Positions 52,770 through 62,136 of a stretch of 64,000 nt of DNA are shown here, in pieces. The DNA lies in contig NZ_QCZE01000001.1 in assembly GCF_003075035.1 (NCBI RefSeq), forward strand, positions 1,860,759 through 1,924,758. The letters are read 5' to 3'. Origin of the DNA: Zobellella maritima (lineage in GTDB: Bacteria; Pseudomonadota; Gammaproteobacteria; Enterobacterales; Aeromonadaceae). The translations under genes were made by a program, and so were the position numbers. A model generated the notes under the pieces. The model made no database searches and was not told the DNA's origin. It worked only from the letters and a program-made list of their open reading frames with translations. Numbering within the stretch: the first letter of the stretch is position 1; the number at the start of each line of letters is the position of its first letter.

Positions 52770-54702
52770 GAGCGGCCTCCTCTGGCTGTTGTTGCTGAAC
52801 CGGTATCACCAGGGCATCCAGCAGCAGTTCGGCAACGTCCTTCACCTCGGGGCGTGGTTCAACCACACCTTCCAGCATCAGGGTACATTGCGGACAGGCC
52901 ACCGCCATCAGCTCGGTGTCGACCGCCCGGGCATCTTCCATCCGCATGTCTGCGATACGGCGCTCGCCCGGAATATCGGTCACGGGCGCACCGCCGCCGC
53001 CACCGCAGCAACGGGAACGGAAACCGCTGCGTTCCATCTCGGTCCGCTCGAAACCGAGCTGATCGAGCAGGTAGCGGGGAGCGTCATAGACCCCATTATA
53101 GCGACCCAGGTAGCAGGGATCGTGATAGGCCAGACGACCATTGCCATCGGCGTTGAAGAACAGCAGGCCCTGCTGATGCAGCTCCGCCAGCAGCTCGGTA
53201 TGGTGCACCACCCGATAGTCTCCGCCCAATTCTTCATACTCGGTGCCCAGGCACTGCAGCGCATGGGGATCGGCGGTCACGATACGATTGAACTGATACT
53301 TGCCCAGGGTCTGGATATTGGTCTTGGCCAGACGCTGGAAGGTGGCTTCATCGCCCAGGCGGCGGGCCAGATCACCGGAATCCAGCTCCTCGTCACCGAG
53401 GAAGGCAAAGTCCACATTGGCCGCCTTGAGCAGCTTGACCAAAGCACGCAGGGTGCGCTGGTTGCGCATGTCAAAGGCACCGTCGCCCACCCAGAACAGG
53501 ATATCGGTCTGTTTGGTTTCCTTGAGCAGGGGGATCGACAGATCCGCCGCCCAGTGGCTGCGACTGGTGGGCGGCAGGCCGCCGGGGTTGTCGGTAGCAA
53601 TCAGGTTTTCCAGCACTTCCTGGCCCTTGCCCGGGGTTTCGCCCCGCTCCAGGGTCAGATAGCGACGCATGTCCACCACCGCATCCACGTGCTCGATCAT
53701 CATGGGGCATTCTTCCACACAGGCCCGGCAGGTGGTACAGGACCACAGGGTCTGGCTGTCGAGGATGCTTTCCACTATGGGGCGATCGGGCGCGCCGCTG
53801 CGGCAGGCACTTTCCTGACCCGGGTGGGCACTACCGTGGTAGCCGGATTCTTCGGTGGCGGCCATGGAAATCACCATGTCCTGGATCAGCTTCTTCGGGT
53901 TGAGCGGCTGGCCGGCGGCGAAGGCCGGACACTTGCTCTCACAACGACCGCACTGTACGCAGGCGTCGAAGCCGAGCAGCTGGTTCCACTTGAAGTCGGT
54001 TACCTTCTCCACACCCAGCTTGTCCGCATCCAGATCCAGCGCCTTCAGGCCGGTATCACGGCCACCGCCGAAACGGGCGGGACGACGATGGAAGGCCAGG
54101 TGCAGGGCGCCGGCGAAGGCGTGCTTCATGGGGCCGCCCCAGGTCATGCCGAACACCATCTCGCCCAGACCCCAGATACAGACGCCGAGCAACAGCAGGG
54201 CCAGCAGGCCGCTGCCGGTTCCTTCGGGCAGTATGCCCGTGGCCGGCAGGGTTGCCAGGAAAAAGCCGATAGAAAACGCCATCAGGCTCTTGGGCAGACG
54301 CTGCCAGGGGCCTTTGGACAGGCGTGAGTTGGGCAGCTCACTGGCCGGTTTGCCACGACGCTTCCATACAAAAAACGCGCCCACCGCCATCAGCAAAGAG
54401 GCCGCCAACAGGGGCCACACCAGCCAGCCGGTCTTCAGGCCAAAACCATGCACCAGTACCACCAGCACCAGCGCCAGCACGAAGCCGCCACCGGTTGCCA
54501 CGTGGGTGTTGGACATATACTTGTCACGGGCCACCACATGGTGCAGATCAACCAGATAACGCCTCGGCATGGCGGCCAGCCCCTGCCAGAAAGACACGGG
54601 GTTGGATTGTCCCTGACGCCAGAGGCGAACTCGCCGTACCGCCCCGACCACGGCCAGAGCGAAGGCGAGCAATAACAGATAGGGGATCACAGGCTCAAAC
54701 AT
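52762..54702 (-). CDS. dgcB: Membrane iron-sulfur (CCG-domain) oxidoreductase DgcB
   Basis: Protein of 646 residues. The N-terminal third is hydrophobic with about five helices. Two 4Fe-4S clusters follow: CVQCGRCESKCP and CTTCRACVEECP. The C-terminal part has two CCG-type modules (HDPCYLGRYNGVY, RSRCCGGGGG). This is the heterodisulfide-reductase-like partner of DgcA, needed for dimethylglycine demethylation to sarcosine in Pseudomonas. It sits between dgcA and etfA, overlapping the latter. Start at the ATG 45 bp after the dgcA stop; a strong hairpin lies in that gap. Confidence 0.9.
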   Translation of the reverse strand: MFEPVIPYLLLLAFALAVVGAVRRVRLWRQGQSNPVSFWQGLAAMPRRYLVDLHHVVARDKYMSNTHVATGGGFVLALVLVVLVHGFGLKTGWLVWPLLAASLLMAVGAFFVWKRRGKPASELPNSRLSKGPWQRLPKSLMAFSIGFFLATLPATGILPEGTGSGLLALLLLGVCIWGLGEMVFGMTWGGPMKHAFAGALHLAFHRRPARFGGGRDTGLKALDLDADKLGVEKVTDFKWNQLLGFDACVQCGRCESKCPAFAAGQPLNPKKLIQDMVISMAATEESGYHGSAHPGQESACRSGAPDRPIVESILDSQTLWSCTTCRACVEECPMMIEHVDAVVDMRRYLTLERGETPGKGQEVLENLIATDNPGGLPPTSRSHWAADLSIPLLKETKQTDILFWVGDGAFDMRNQRTLRALVKLLKAANVDFAFLGDEELDSGDLARRLGDEATFQRLAKTNIQTLGKYQFNRIVTADPHALQCLGTEYEELGGDYRVVHHTELLAELHQQGLLFFNADGNGRLAYHDPCYLGRYNGVYDAPRYLLDQLGFERTEMERSGFRSRCCGGGGGAPVTDIPGERRIADMRMEDARAVDTELMAVACPQCTLMLEGVVEPRPEVKDVAELLLDALVIPVQQQQPEEAAHV

Positions 54703-54717
54703 AGGGGCTTACCTCAT

Positions 54718-54741
54718 GGCGCCGGAGCAGGCTCCGGCGCC
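54718..54741 (-). other. Intra-operon stem-loop between dgcA and dgcB
   Basis: GGCGCCGGAGC and GCTCCGGCGCC pair perfectly with only two bases between them (so the top pair opens). No T tract; it probably controls stability or relative levels of dgcA and dgcB. Confidence 0.55.
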
Positions 54742-54747
54742 CTCAGA

Positions 54748-56811
54748 TCAGAAGTCCTTGCACAGGCGCAGGGCGTCATAGATGGCGGCATGGGTGTTGC
54801 GCTGGGATACGCAGTCACCGATACGGAACAACAGATATCCCTGGCCGTCGTGAGACAGGCTCGGCTGAGGCTTGGCCGCATACAGGGCTTCGAGATCAAT
54901 CTGGCCCTTGTTGACGGAATCGGCCTTCAGCTCGTAGTAGAGCTGCTCATCGGGACGGACACCGTTCTCCACCACGATTTGGTCCACCACCCGCTCTTCC
55001 TGCTGGCCGGTGTACTCGTTTTCGAGTACCGCTACCAGCTTGTCCCCTTCCCGGTAGACCTTGTGCAGCGCCATATCGGAAGACATGATCACCTCACGCT
55101 CGTACAGGGAACGGTAATAGGTGGGGAAGGTGGTACCGCCGATGGCCGCGCCGGGCTTGATGTCGTCGGTCACCATCTCCACCAGGCTGCCCTTGGAGGC
55201 CAAGTAATCGGCCGCCGACATGCCGCTGAATTCACAGATGGTGTCATAAACCAGCACATTCTTGGCCGGCTCAACCTTGCCCGACAGGATATCCCAGCTG
55301 CTGACCACCAGGCCCTCATCCGCACCCCACTCAGGGTTCTGCTCGATGAACGGCGTGCCGCCGACCGCCAGGATCACCACGTCCGGGTTCTCGGCCATCA
55401 TGGCCGGCACATCGGCCGCCGTATTCAGGCGCAGATCCACCTTCAAGCGCGCCAGTTCCAGGGCGTACCAGCGGGTGATACCGGCGATCTGGTCACGCTG
55501 GGGTGCCTTCGCCGCCAGGGTGATCTGGCCACCCAGCTCGGGGGCTTTTTCGAACAGCACCACGTCATGGCCGCGCTCGGCGCTGACCCGGGCTGCTTCC
55601 ATGCCGGCGGGACCACCGCCAACCACCACCACCTTGCGTTTAGTGCCGGTGGTGGGTTCGATAATATGGGGCATGCCCATGTGCTCGCGAGACGTCGCCG
55701 CGTTCTGGATACAGAGTACATCCAGACCCTGGTACTGACGGTCGATACAGTAGTTGGCGCCCACGCACTGCTTGATTTGATCGACCTGGTTCAGCTTGAT
55801 TTTGGTGATCAGGTGCGGGTCGGCCATGTGCGCCCGGGTCATGCCCACAAAGTCGACATAACCGCCTTCGATAATACGCTGGGCCTGAGTGGGATCCTTG
55901 ATGTTCTGGGCATGGATCACCGGTACCGTGACCACTTCCTTGATACCCGCCGCCAGATGCAGGAAAGGCTCGGGCGGATAGCTCATGTTGGGGATAACGT
56001 TGGCCAGGGTGTTGTGGGTGTCACAACCGGAACCGATCACGCCGAAGAAATCGAGCAGGCCGGTGTCGTCGTAATATTTGGCGATCTGCTTCATGTCGTC
56101 GTGGCTGAGGCCGTCCGGGTGGAACTCGTCACCACAGATGCGCATGCCCACGGCGAAGTCGCGACCGACCTCGGCACGAACGGCCTTGAGCACTTCCAGG
56201 CCGAAGCGCATGCGATTTTCGAAGCTGCCGCCCCATTCGTCGGTACGCTTGTTGACCCGCGGGCTCCAGAACTGATCGATCAGGTGCTGGTGCACGGCGG
56301 AAAGTTCAACACCGTCCAGCCCGCCTTCTTTGGCGCGGCGTGCTGCCTGGGCATAATCGCCGATGATGCGCTGGATTTCTTCCGGCTCGATCACCTTACA
56401 GGTGGCGCGGTGCACCGGCTCGCGGATGCCGCTCGGGCTGACCAGGGTGCTCCAGTTGTAGCCATCCCAGCGGGAACGACGGCCCATGTGGGTGATCTGG
56501 ATCATGATCTTGGCACCATGCTTGTGCATGGCATCGGCCAGATTCTGGAAATGAGGAATGATGCGGTCGGTGCTCAGGTTGACCGAGCTCCACCACTCCT
56601 GGGGGCTGTCGATGGACACCACGCTGGAGCCGCCGCAGATGGCCAGGCCGAGGCCGCCCTTGGCCTTTTCTTCGTAATATTTAACGTAACGTTCGGTGGT
56701 CATGCCGCCGTCGGTGGCGTATACCTCGGCATGCGCCGTGCTCACCACCCGGTTACGGATGGTGAGCTTATTGATATTCATGGGTTGAAACAAGGCGTCG
56801 AACTGTCCCAT
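54748..56811 (-). CDS. dgcA: Dimethylglycine dehydrogenase-type flavoprotein DgcA
   Basis: Protein of 687 residues of the old-yellow-enzyme/trimethylamine dehydrogenase type: FMN barrel (about 5-345, with LFQPMNINKLTIRNRVV and AVHQHLIDQFWSPRVNKRTDEWGGS), 4Fe-4S cysteines in CVGANYCIDRQYQGLDVLC, then FAD/NAD domains beginning KVVVVGGGPAGMEAARV. It takes dimethylglycine to sarcosine and formaldehyde with DgcB. The frame is open a further 78 codons upstream, but that part crosses the intergenic gap; the ATG at 56811 with GAGG matches the conserved N-terminus. Close in order and sequence to PA5398. Confidence 0.92.
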   Translation of the reverse strand: MGQFDALFQPMNINKLTIRNRVVSTAHAEVYATDGGMTTERYVKYYEEKAKGGLGLAICGGSSVVSIDSPQEWWSSVNLSTDRIIPHFQNLADAMHKHGAKIMIQITHMGRRSRWDGYNWSTLVSPSGIREPVHRATCKVIEPEEIQRIIGDYAQAARRAKEGGLDGVELSAVHQHLIDQFWSPRVNKRTDEWGGSFENRMRFGLEVLKAVRAEVGRDFAVGMRICGDEFHPDGLSHDDMKQIAKYYDDTGLLDFFGVIGSGCDTHNTLANVIPNMSYPPEPFLHLAAGIKEVVTVPVIHAQNIKDPTQAQRIIEGGYVDFVGMTRAHMADPHLITKIKLNQVDQIKQCVGANYCIDRQYQGLDVLCIQNAATSREHMGMPHIIEPTTGTKRKVVVVGGGPAGMEAARVSAERGHDVVLFEKAPELGGQITLAAKAPQRDQIAGITRWYALELARLKVDLRLNTAADVPAMMAENPDVVILAVGGTPFIEQNPEWGADEGLVVSSWDILSGKVEPAKNVLVYDTICEFSGMSAADYLASKGSLVEMVTDDIKPGAAIGGTTFPTYYRSLYEREVIMSSDMALHKVYREGDKLVAVLENEYTGQQEERVVDQIVVENGVRPDEQLYYELKADSVNKGQIDLEALYAAKPQPSLSHDGQGYLLFRIGDCVSQRNTHAAIYDALRLCKDF

Positions 56812-56941
56812 CCTGGATCCCTCTGCTAACTTGCCTGGGGGCCGGCAACCGGCCCGCCGATAACTGATTAAGGTGCTGCCACCTTGAGTCTTTGCCCAAA
56901 CGAAGGCGGAGTAGCGTGCGGCCCCGCCTTCGCCCCGCGGC

Positions 56942-57472
56942 TTAAATCGGGCTGACCTCGAACAGGCCGTAATCACAGCCGTTCTGGGCGCCGCTCTGAG
57001 TCTGACGGGCGACCGTGCGCACCGACAGTCCCTGGCTTTCGGCAATCTGGTCTACCGCACCGGCGAACCAGCCGGTAAACATGTAATCCACCATGCGATC
57101 TACCTTGCCGTACTGATAGACGAAGGCGGAATGATCCAGGCGTACCTTGGCGGTACCGGCGGCGATATCCAGGCTTTCGATGGTAAACAGACCCCAGCCA
57201 CGCTGAGACAGGCGCTTCATATAGTGTTCGAAAACCGCGTCACCGCTGATGCCATGACATTCGGCTTCTTTCTCGCACCAGTGCCAGGCGGACTTATAGC
57301 CGGCCTTGTAGAGGATCTCGGCATAACGCTCCGGACCCAGTTCTTCTTCGATCGCCATATGGTTGTTGACGAAGAAATGGCGCGGCACATAGAGCATGGG
57401 CAGCGCGTCTGTGGTCCAGACGCCGGTTTCACTGTCTACTTCGATCGGCATTTCGGGTGCATGTACTGACAT
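56942..57472 (-). CDS. DUF5943 (V4R-like) protein of the dimethylglycine operon
   Basis: Protein of 176 residues with ALPMLYVPRHFFVNNHMAIEEELGPERYAEILYKAGYKSA at the start and HSAFVYQYGK plus DYMFTGWFAGAVDQI further on, the layout of the PA5397-type family between the dipeptidase and dgcA. The fold resembles 4-vinyl-reductase (V4R) small-molecule-binding domains, suggesting a binding or folding helper for DgcA. Function unproven. Two ATG codons in tandem; the second has better spacing from GGAG. Confidence 0.85.
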   Translation of the reverse strand: MSVHAPEMPIEVDSETGVWTTDALPMLYVPRHFFVNNHMAIEEELGPERYAEILYKAGYKSAWHWCEKEAECHGISGDAVFEHYMKRLSQRGWGLFTIESLDIAAGTAKVRLDHSAFVYQYGKVDRMVDYMFTGWFAGAVDQIAESQGLSVRTVARQTQSGAQNGCDYGLFEVSPI

Positions 57473-57504
57473 CATTGTTCTCCCTTGTTTCCTTTAGTTA
57501 TCGC

Positions 57505-58485
57505 TTATTCGCCCCAGACATCTTTCAGCACGCGCATCCAGTTGCCGCCCATCACCTTTTCAACCTGACGTGATGAGAAACCATGGCGCAGCAGGGCCTC
57601 GGTCAGGTTGGGGAATTCACCGATGGTACGGATACCCTCGGGGTTGATGATCTCGCCGAAACGGGTCAGGCGACGGGCATAACCCTTGTCGTGAGTCAGC
57701 CACTCGAAGAAGTTCTGATCATGGCCCTGGGTAAAATCGGTACCGATACCGATGGCATCTTCACCGACCAGATCCATTACATAGGCGATAGCCTCGACGT
57801 AGTCGTCGATGGTGGAATTGATGCCGTTTTTCAGGAAGGGCGCAAACATGGTCACACCGACAAAACCGCCGTGGTCGGCGATAAAGCGCAGCTCTTCGTC
57901 GGACTTGTTGCGCGGATGATCCTTCAGACCAGCCGGCAGGCAGTGGGAGTAGCACACCGGCTTCTTGGACTCGAGGATCACCTCCTGGGAGGTCTGGGCG
58001 CCCACATGGGACAGATCGCACATGATGCCGACCCGGTTCATCTCGGCCACGACTTCGCGACCGAAGCCGGACAGGCCACCGTCCCGCTCGTAACAACCGG
58101 TACCGACCAGGTTCTGGGTGTTGTAGGCCATCTGCACTATGCCCACACCCAGCTGCTTGAAGATCTCCACATAACCCAGCTGATCTTCAAAGGCATGGGC
58201 ATTCTGGAAACCCAGGATCACGCCGGTGCGGCCTTCTTCTTTGGCCTTCTGGATATCGGCGGTGGTGCGCACCGGGCGGATCAGGTCGGCGTGTTCCTGG
58301 AAATGGCGGTTGAAGGCGGCAATGTTGTTTACCGTGCCCTGAAAGCCTTCCCATACCGATACGGTGCAGTTGGCGGCGGTGAGCCCCCCACGGCGCATAT
58401 CTTCAAACAGCTCACGCCCCCAGTTGGCGATGATAAGGCCGTCGATCACGACCGCCTGATTGTGTAGTTCAGCTGCACTTTGCAT
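57505..58485 (-). CDS. Peptidase M19 (membrane dipeptidase-like) protein
   Basis: Protein of 326 residues with the M19 barrel: TGVILGFQNAHAFED, MAYNTQNLVGTGCYE, DLSHVG (metal/catalytic His), CYSHCLP and the C-terminal GGNWMRVLKDVWG. The first metal motif of dipeptidases, D-G-H-x-D, is replaced by DGLII, so one zinc position lacks its ligands. The gene opens the operon dipeptidase-DUF5943-dgcA-dgcB-etfA-etfB, conserved in Pseudomonas (PA5396 onwards). True dipeptidase activity is doubtful; a role on a methylated amide or small metabolite is more likely. Confidence 0.88.
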   Translation of the reverse strand: MQSAAELHNQAVVIDGLIIANWGRELFEDMRRGGLTAANCTVSVWEGFQGTVNNIAAFNRHFQEHADLIRPVRTTADIQKAKEEGRTGVILGFQNAHAFEDQLGYVEIFKQLGVGIVQMAYNTQNLVGTGCYERDGGLSGFGREVVAEMNRVGIMCDLSHVGAQTSQEVILESKKPVCYSHCLPAGLKDHPRNKSDEELRFIADHGGFVGVTMFAPFLKNGINSTIDDYVEAIAYVMDLVGEDAIGIGTDFTQGHDQNFFEWLTHDKGYARRLTRFGEIINPEGIRTIGEFPNLTEALLRHGFSSRQVEKVMGGNWMRVLKDVWGE

Positions 58486-58633
58486 AGCCAGACCTTCCTT
58501 GAATTAATGTGGCAGGTGGCACATGGTCCACCGGATTCAAGGGCAGTCTAGCCCGCAGTCATCTTCGTTCGCTGGCTGAAAACGACGAGTGCATAGCCAA
58601 AAACGTCACTTTAAGCGACATCCGCCAGAAACT

Positions 58634-58657
58634 AAAAAGCCCCGCATCGCGGGGCTT
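58634..58657 (-). terminator. Terminator of gbdR
   Basis: On the minus strand AAGCCCCGC-GAT-GCGGGGCTT is followed by TTTAG, 38 bp after the regulator stop and 150 bp before the dgc operon start. Confidence 0.9.
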
Positions 58658-58694
58658 GTTATAAACCGGGTTTAACGGCCTGTTTACCGGGTGT

Positions 58695-59747
58695 TTACAG
58701 TATCACCGAGGCGAAGGTGGGCTCCCCTCTCGCCGTTTCTAGCTGAATATTCATCACCAGCTCCGGCAGTACCGGGGCGTCGGCCGTCGCCTTGGTGCTG
58801 GCTCGGCCGCAGCGGTCGTCCCGCGGGGGCACCCCGAAATTCTCCCGGTAGCACTTGCTGAAATGGGGGGTAGACACAAAACCGCAGGCGGTAGCGATTT
58901 CAATAATGGAAAACGACGTCTGCCGCAGCAGCTGGCGGGCACGCTTCAGCCGCAGGTTGAGATAATAGCGGGACGGTGAACATTTCACATGACGCTGGAA
59001 CAGCCGCTCAACCTGCCGCCGGGACAGGCCCACATAATAGGCCAGCTCGTCCAGGGTGATCGGTTCTTCCAGGTTGGCTTCCATCAAGGCCACCACCTCG
59101 GCCAGCTTGGGCTGGGCCGTGCCCACCGTATGACGCAGCGGTACCCGCTGCTCTTCCTGTCCCTCGCGGATACGCTCGCACAGGAACATGTCACAGATGG
59201 CGGTACTCAGTGCGCTGGAATGTTCCTTTTCGATTAGGTGCAGCATCATGTCCATCGGTACCGTACCACCGCTGCTGGTCAGGCGGTCACGGTCGATGCA
59301 ATAGAGGGCATTGCTGGTTTCAAGATGGGGATAGGCTTCCTTGAAGGCGGCCATATACTCCCAGTGAAGGGTACAGCGGTAACCGGTGAGCACACCGGCA
59401 TCGGCCAGCAGGTAGCTACCGGTACAGACGGCGCCTATCTTGACCCGCCGCTTGGCCTGCTGCTGCAGCCAGGCACGCATATTACGGCTGCGTGCATTGG
59501 ATATTCCCACGCCACCACAGAGGATCATCATATCCAGATGGCCACAATCCTGGATACTGTGATCCGGGGTCACCAGGAGGTTGTCGCTGGCCCGGACCGG
59601 CTCACCGGTTTCGGTGAGCATGACCCACTCATAGAGGGGCTGGCCCGACAGCTGGTTGGCCATGCGCAGAGGTTCGATGGCGGAAGCCAGGGAAATCATG
59701 GTGAAGTTGTCCACCAATAAAAAACCGACTCGGTTAGTCTGACTCAT
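58695..59747 (-). CDS. gbdR: GbdR-like AraC-family activator with GATase1-like domain
   Basis: Protein of 350 residues: an N-terminal DJ-1/PfpI-like domain (NRVGFLLVDNFTMISLASAIEPLRMAN, then GAVCTGSYLLADAGVLTGYRCTLHW) and a C-terminal AraC domain with two helix-turn-helix units (LDELAYYVGLSRRQVERLFQRHVKCSPSRYYLNLRLKRARQLL, then FSIIEIATACGFVSTPHFSKCYRENFG). GbdR activates choline/glycine betaine catabolic genes in response to betaine or dimethylglycine, and its place directly upstream of the dgc operon agrees. Start at the ATG one codon inside, with GGAG at 8 bases. The tail after the second unit (residues 300-350) is longer than in most AraC proteins. Confidence 0.88.
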   Translation of the reverse strand: MSQTNRVGFLLVDNFTMISLASAIEPLRMANQLSGQPLYEWVMLTETGEPVRASDNLLVTPDHSIQDCGHLDMMILCGGVGISNARSRNMRAWLQQQAKRRVKIGAVCTGSYLLADAGVLTGYRCTLHWEYMAAFKEAYPHLETSNALYCIDRDRLTSSGGTVPMDMMLHLIEKEHSSALSTAICDMFLCERIREGQEEQRVPLRHTVGTAQPKLAEVVALMEANLEEPITLDELAYYVGLSRRQVERLFQRHVKCSPSRYYLNLRLKRARQLLRQTSFSIIEIATACGFVSTPHFSKCYRENFGVPPRDDRCGRASTKATADAPVLPELVMNIQLETARGEPTFASVIL

Positions 59748-60241
59748 CACTATTACTCCAGGGCCCCAAGCTTAAAATAGCCATCCGGAGCCGACACAGC
59801 GTCACAACCTGCTATGCCTACCCAGTCAGGGAAACACAGCCAACAAAACACTAATAAATCTATAACAAAAGCATCCCCTGTGAAAGGACCACATTGTTTT
59901 TTTATTGAGTCATAGCTCACAACTAATATATTTATACTGAAAACTGCTATTTTTATTCCATAAAATCCTTCTACTTATCGATAATAATCAAAAAAATCCT
60001 TTATAAACATAATGTAGGCATCTAGCGTGCCATTTTTTAAAAGTTCATAAAAACTTCCAATAAAATAACTCTAAACGGACAAATTCCGGCCATATCAAGG
60101 AATTAAAGTTATTTTATTGGGGGGCTCAAACATTGTTACAAAACCAGCCGTATGCCAGGTGCTCCATTGCAGTGCCTTTTAAGCCAGAGATGCGCTCGTT
60201 TGAGGCAAACTGGCGACCCCTCGGGTCGCCAGCTCAACAGC
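59748..60241. other. AT-rich intergenic region with nested inverted repeats
   Basis: No gene. A perfect 14-bp inverted repeat (CCAATAAAATAACT at 60057-60070 with its complement at 60107-60120) encloses a second one (AATTCC at 60082-60087, GGAATT at 60099-60104). A further stem CTGGCGACCC/GGGTCGCCAG at 60210-60232, 10 bp after the BCCT stop, is the likely terminator of that gene though its T run is short. The left part is the gbdR promoter. Confidence 0.65.
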
Positions 60242-61846
<1,605 letters not shown>

Positions 61847-62136
61847 AGGACAAGATCTCCGTCGGATTATGTAAAAGCTTTAACGGCAAGCGGAGGCCAA
61901 ACATCCTGAGGGCCTGTCGCTTGCCGGGGCAGAATTTGCCAATAACGGCGGCCAAGCGTCGTTATGAGCAAAAACTGGCCTATATCACAACAGCTAAGCC
62001 CCTGGCGGAGTTTCCCTGATACGACACCGAGTTATGCCTGGGCGTCCTGCACTTTGCCGACTTTCCTATATACGACATGAAAGACAGTGATCTTATCCGG
62101 GGGGACAGCGTACATCCCCCACAGGGTCATATTTGG
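61847..62136. other. Intergenic region between two BCCT genes
   Basis: 290 bp, no gene seen. It holds the leader of the 60242-61846 gene (GGAG 10 bases before the ATG). Confidence 0.5.

Noticed and set aside
56812-57045. 78-codon in-frame extension before dgcA
   Set aside because: It runs through the intergenic gap into the DUF5943 gene; the conserved DgcA N-terminus starts at 56811 behind GAGG.
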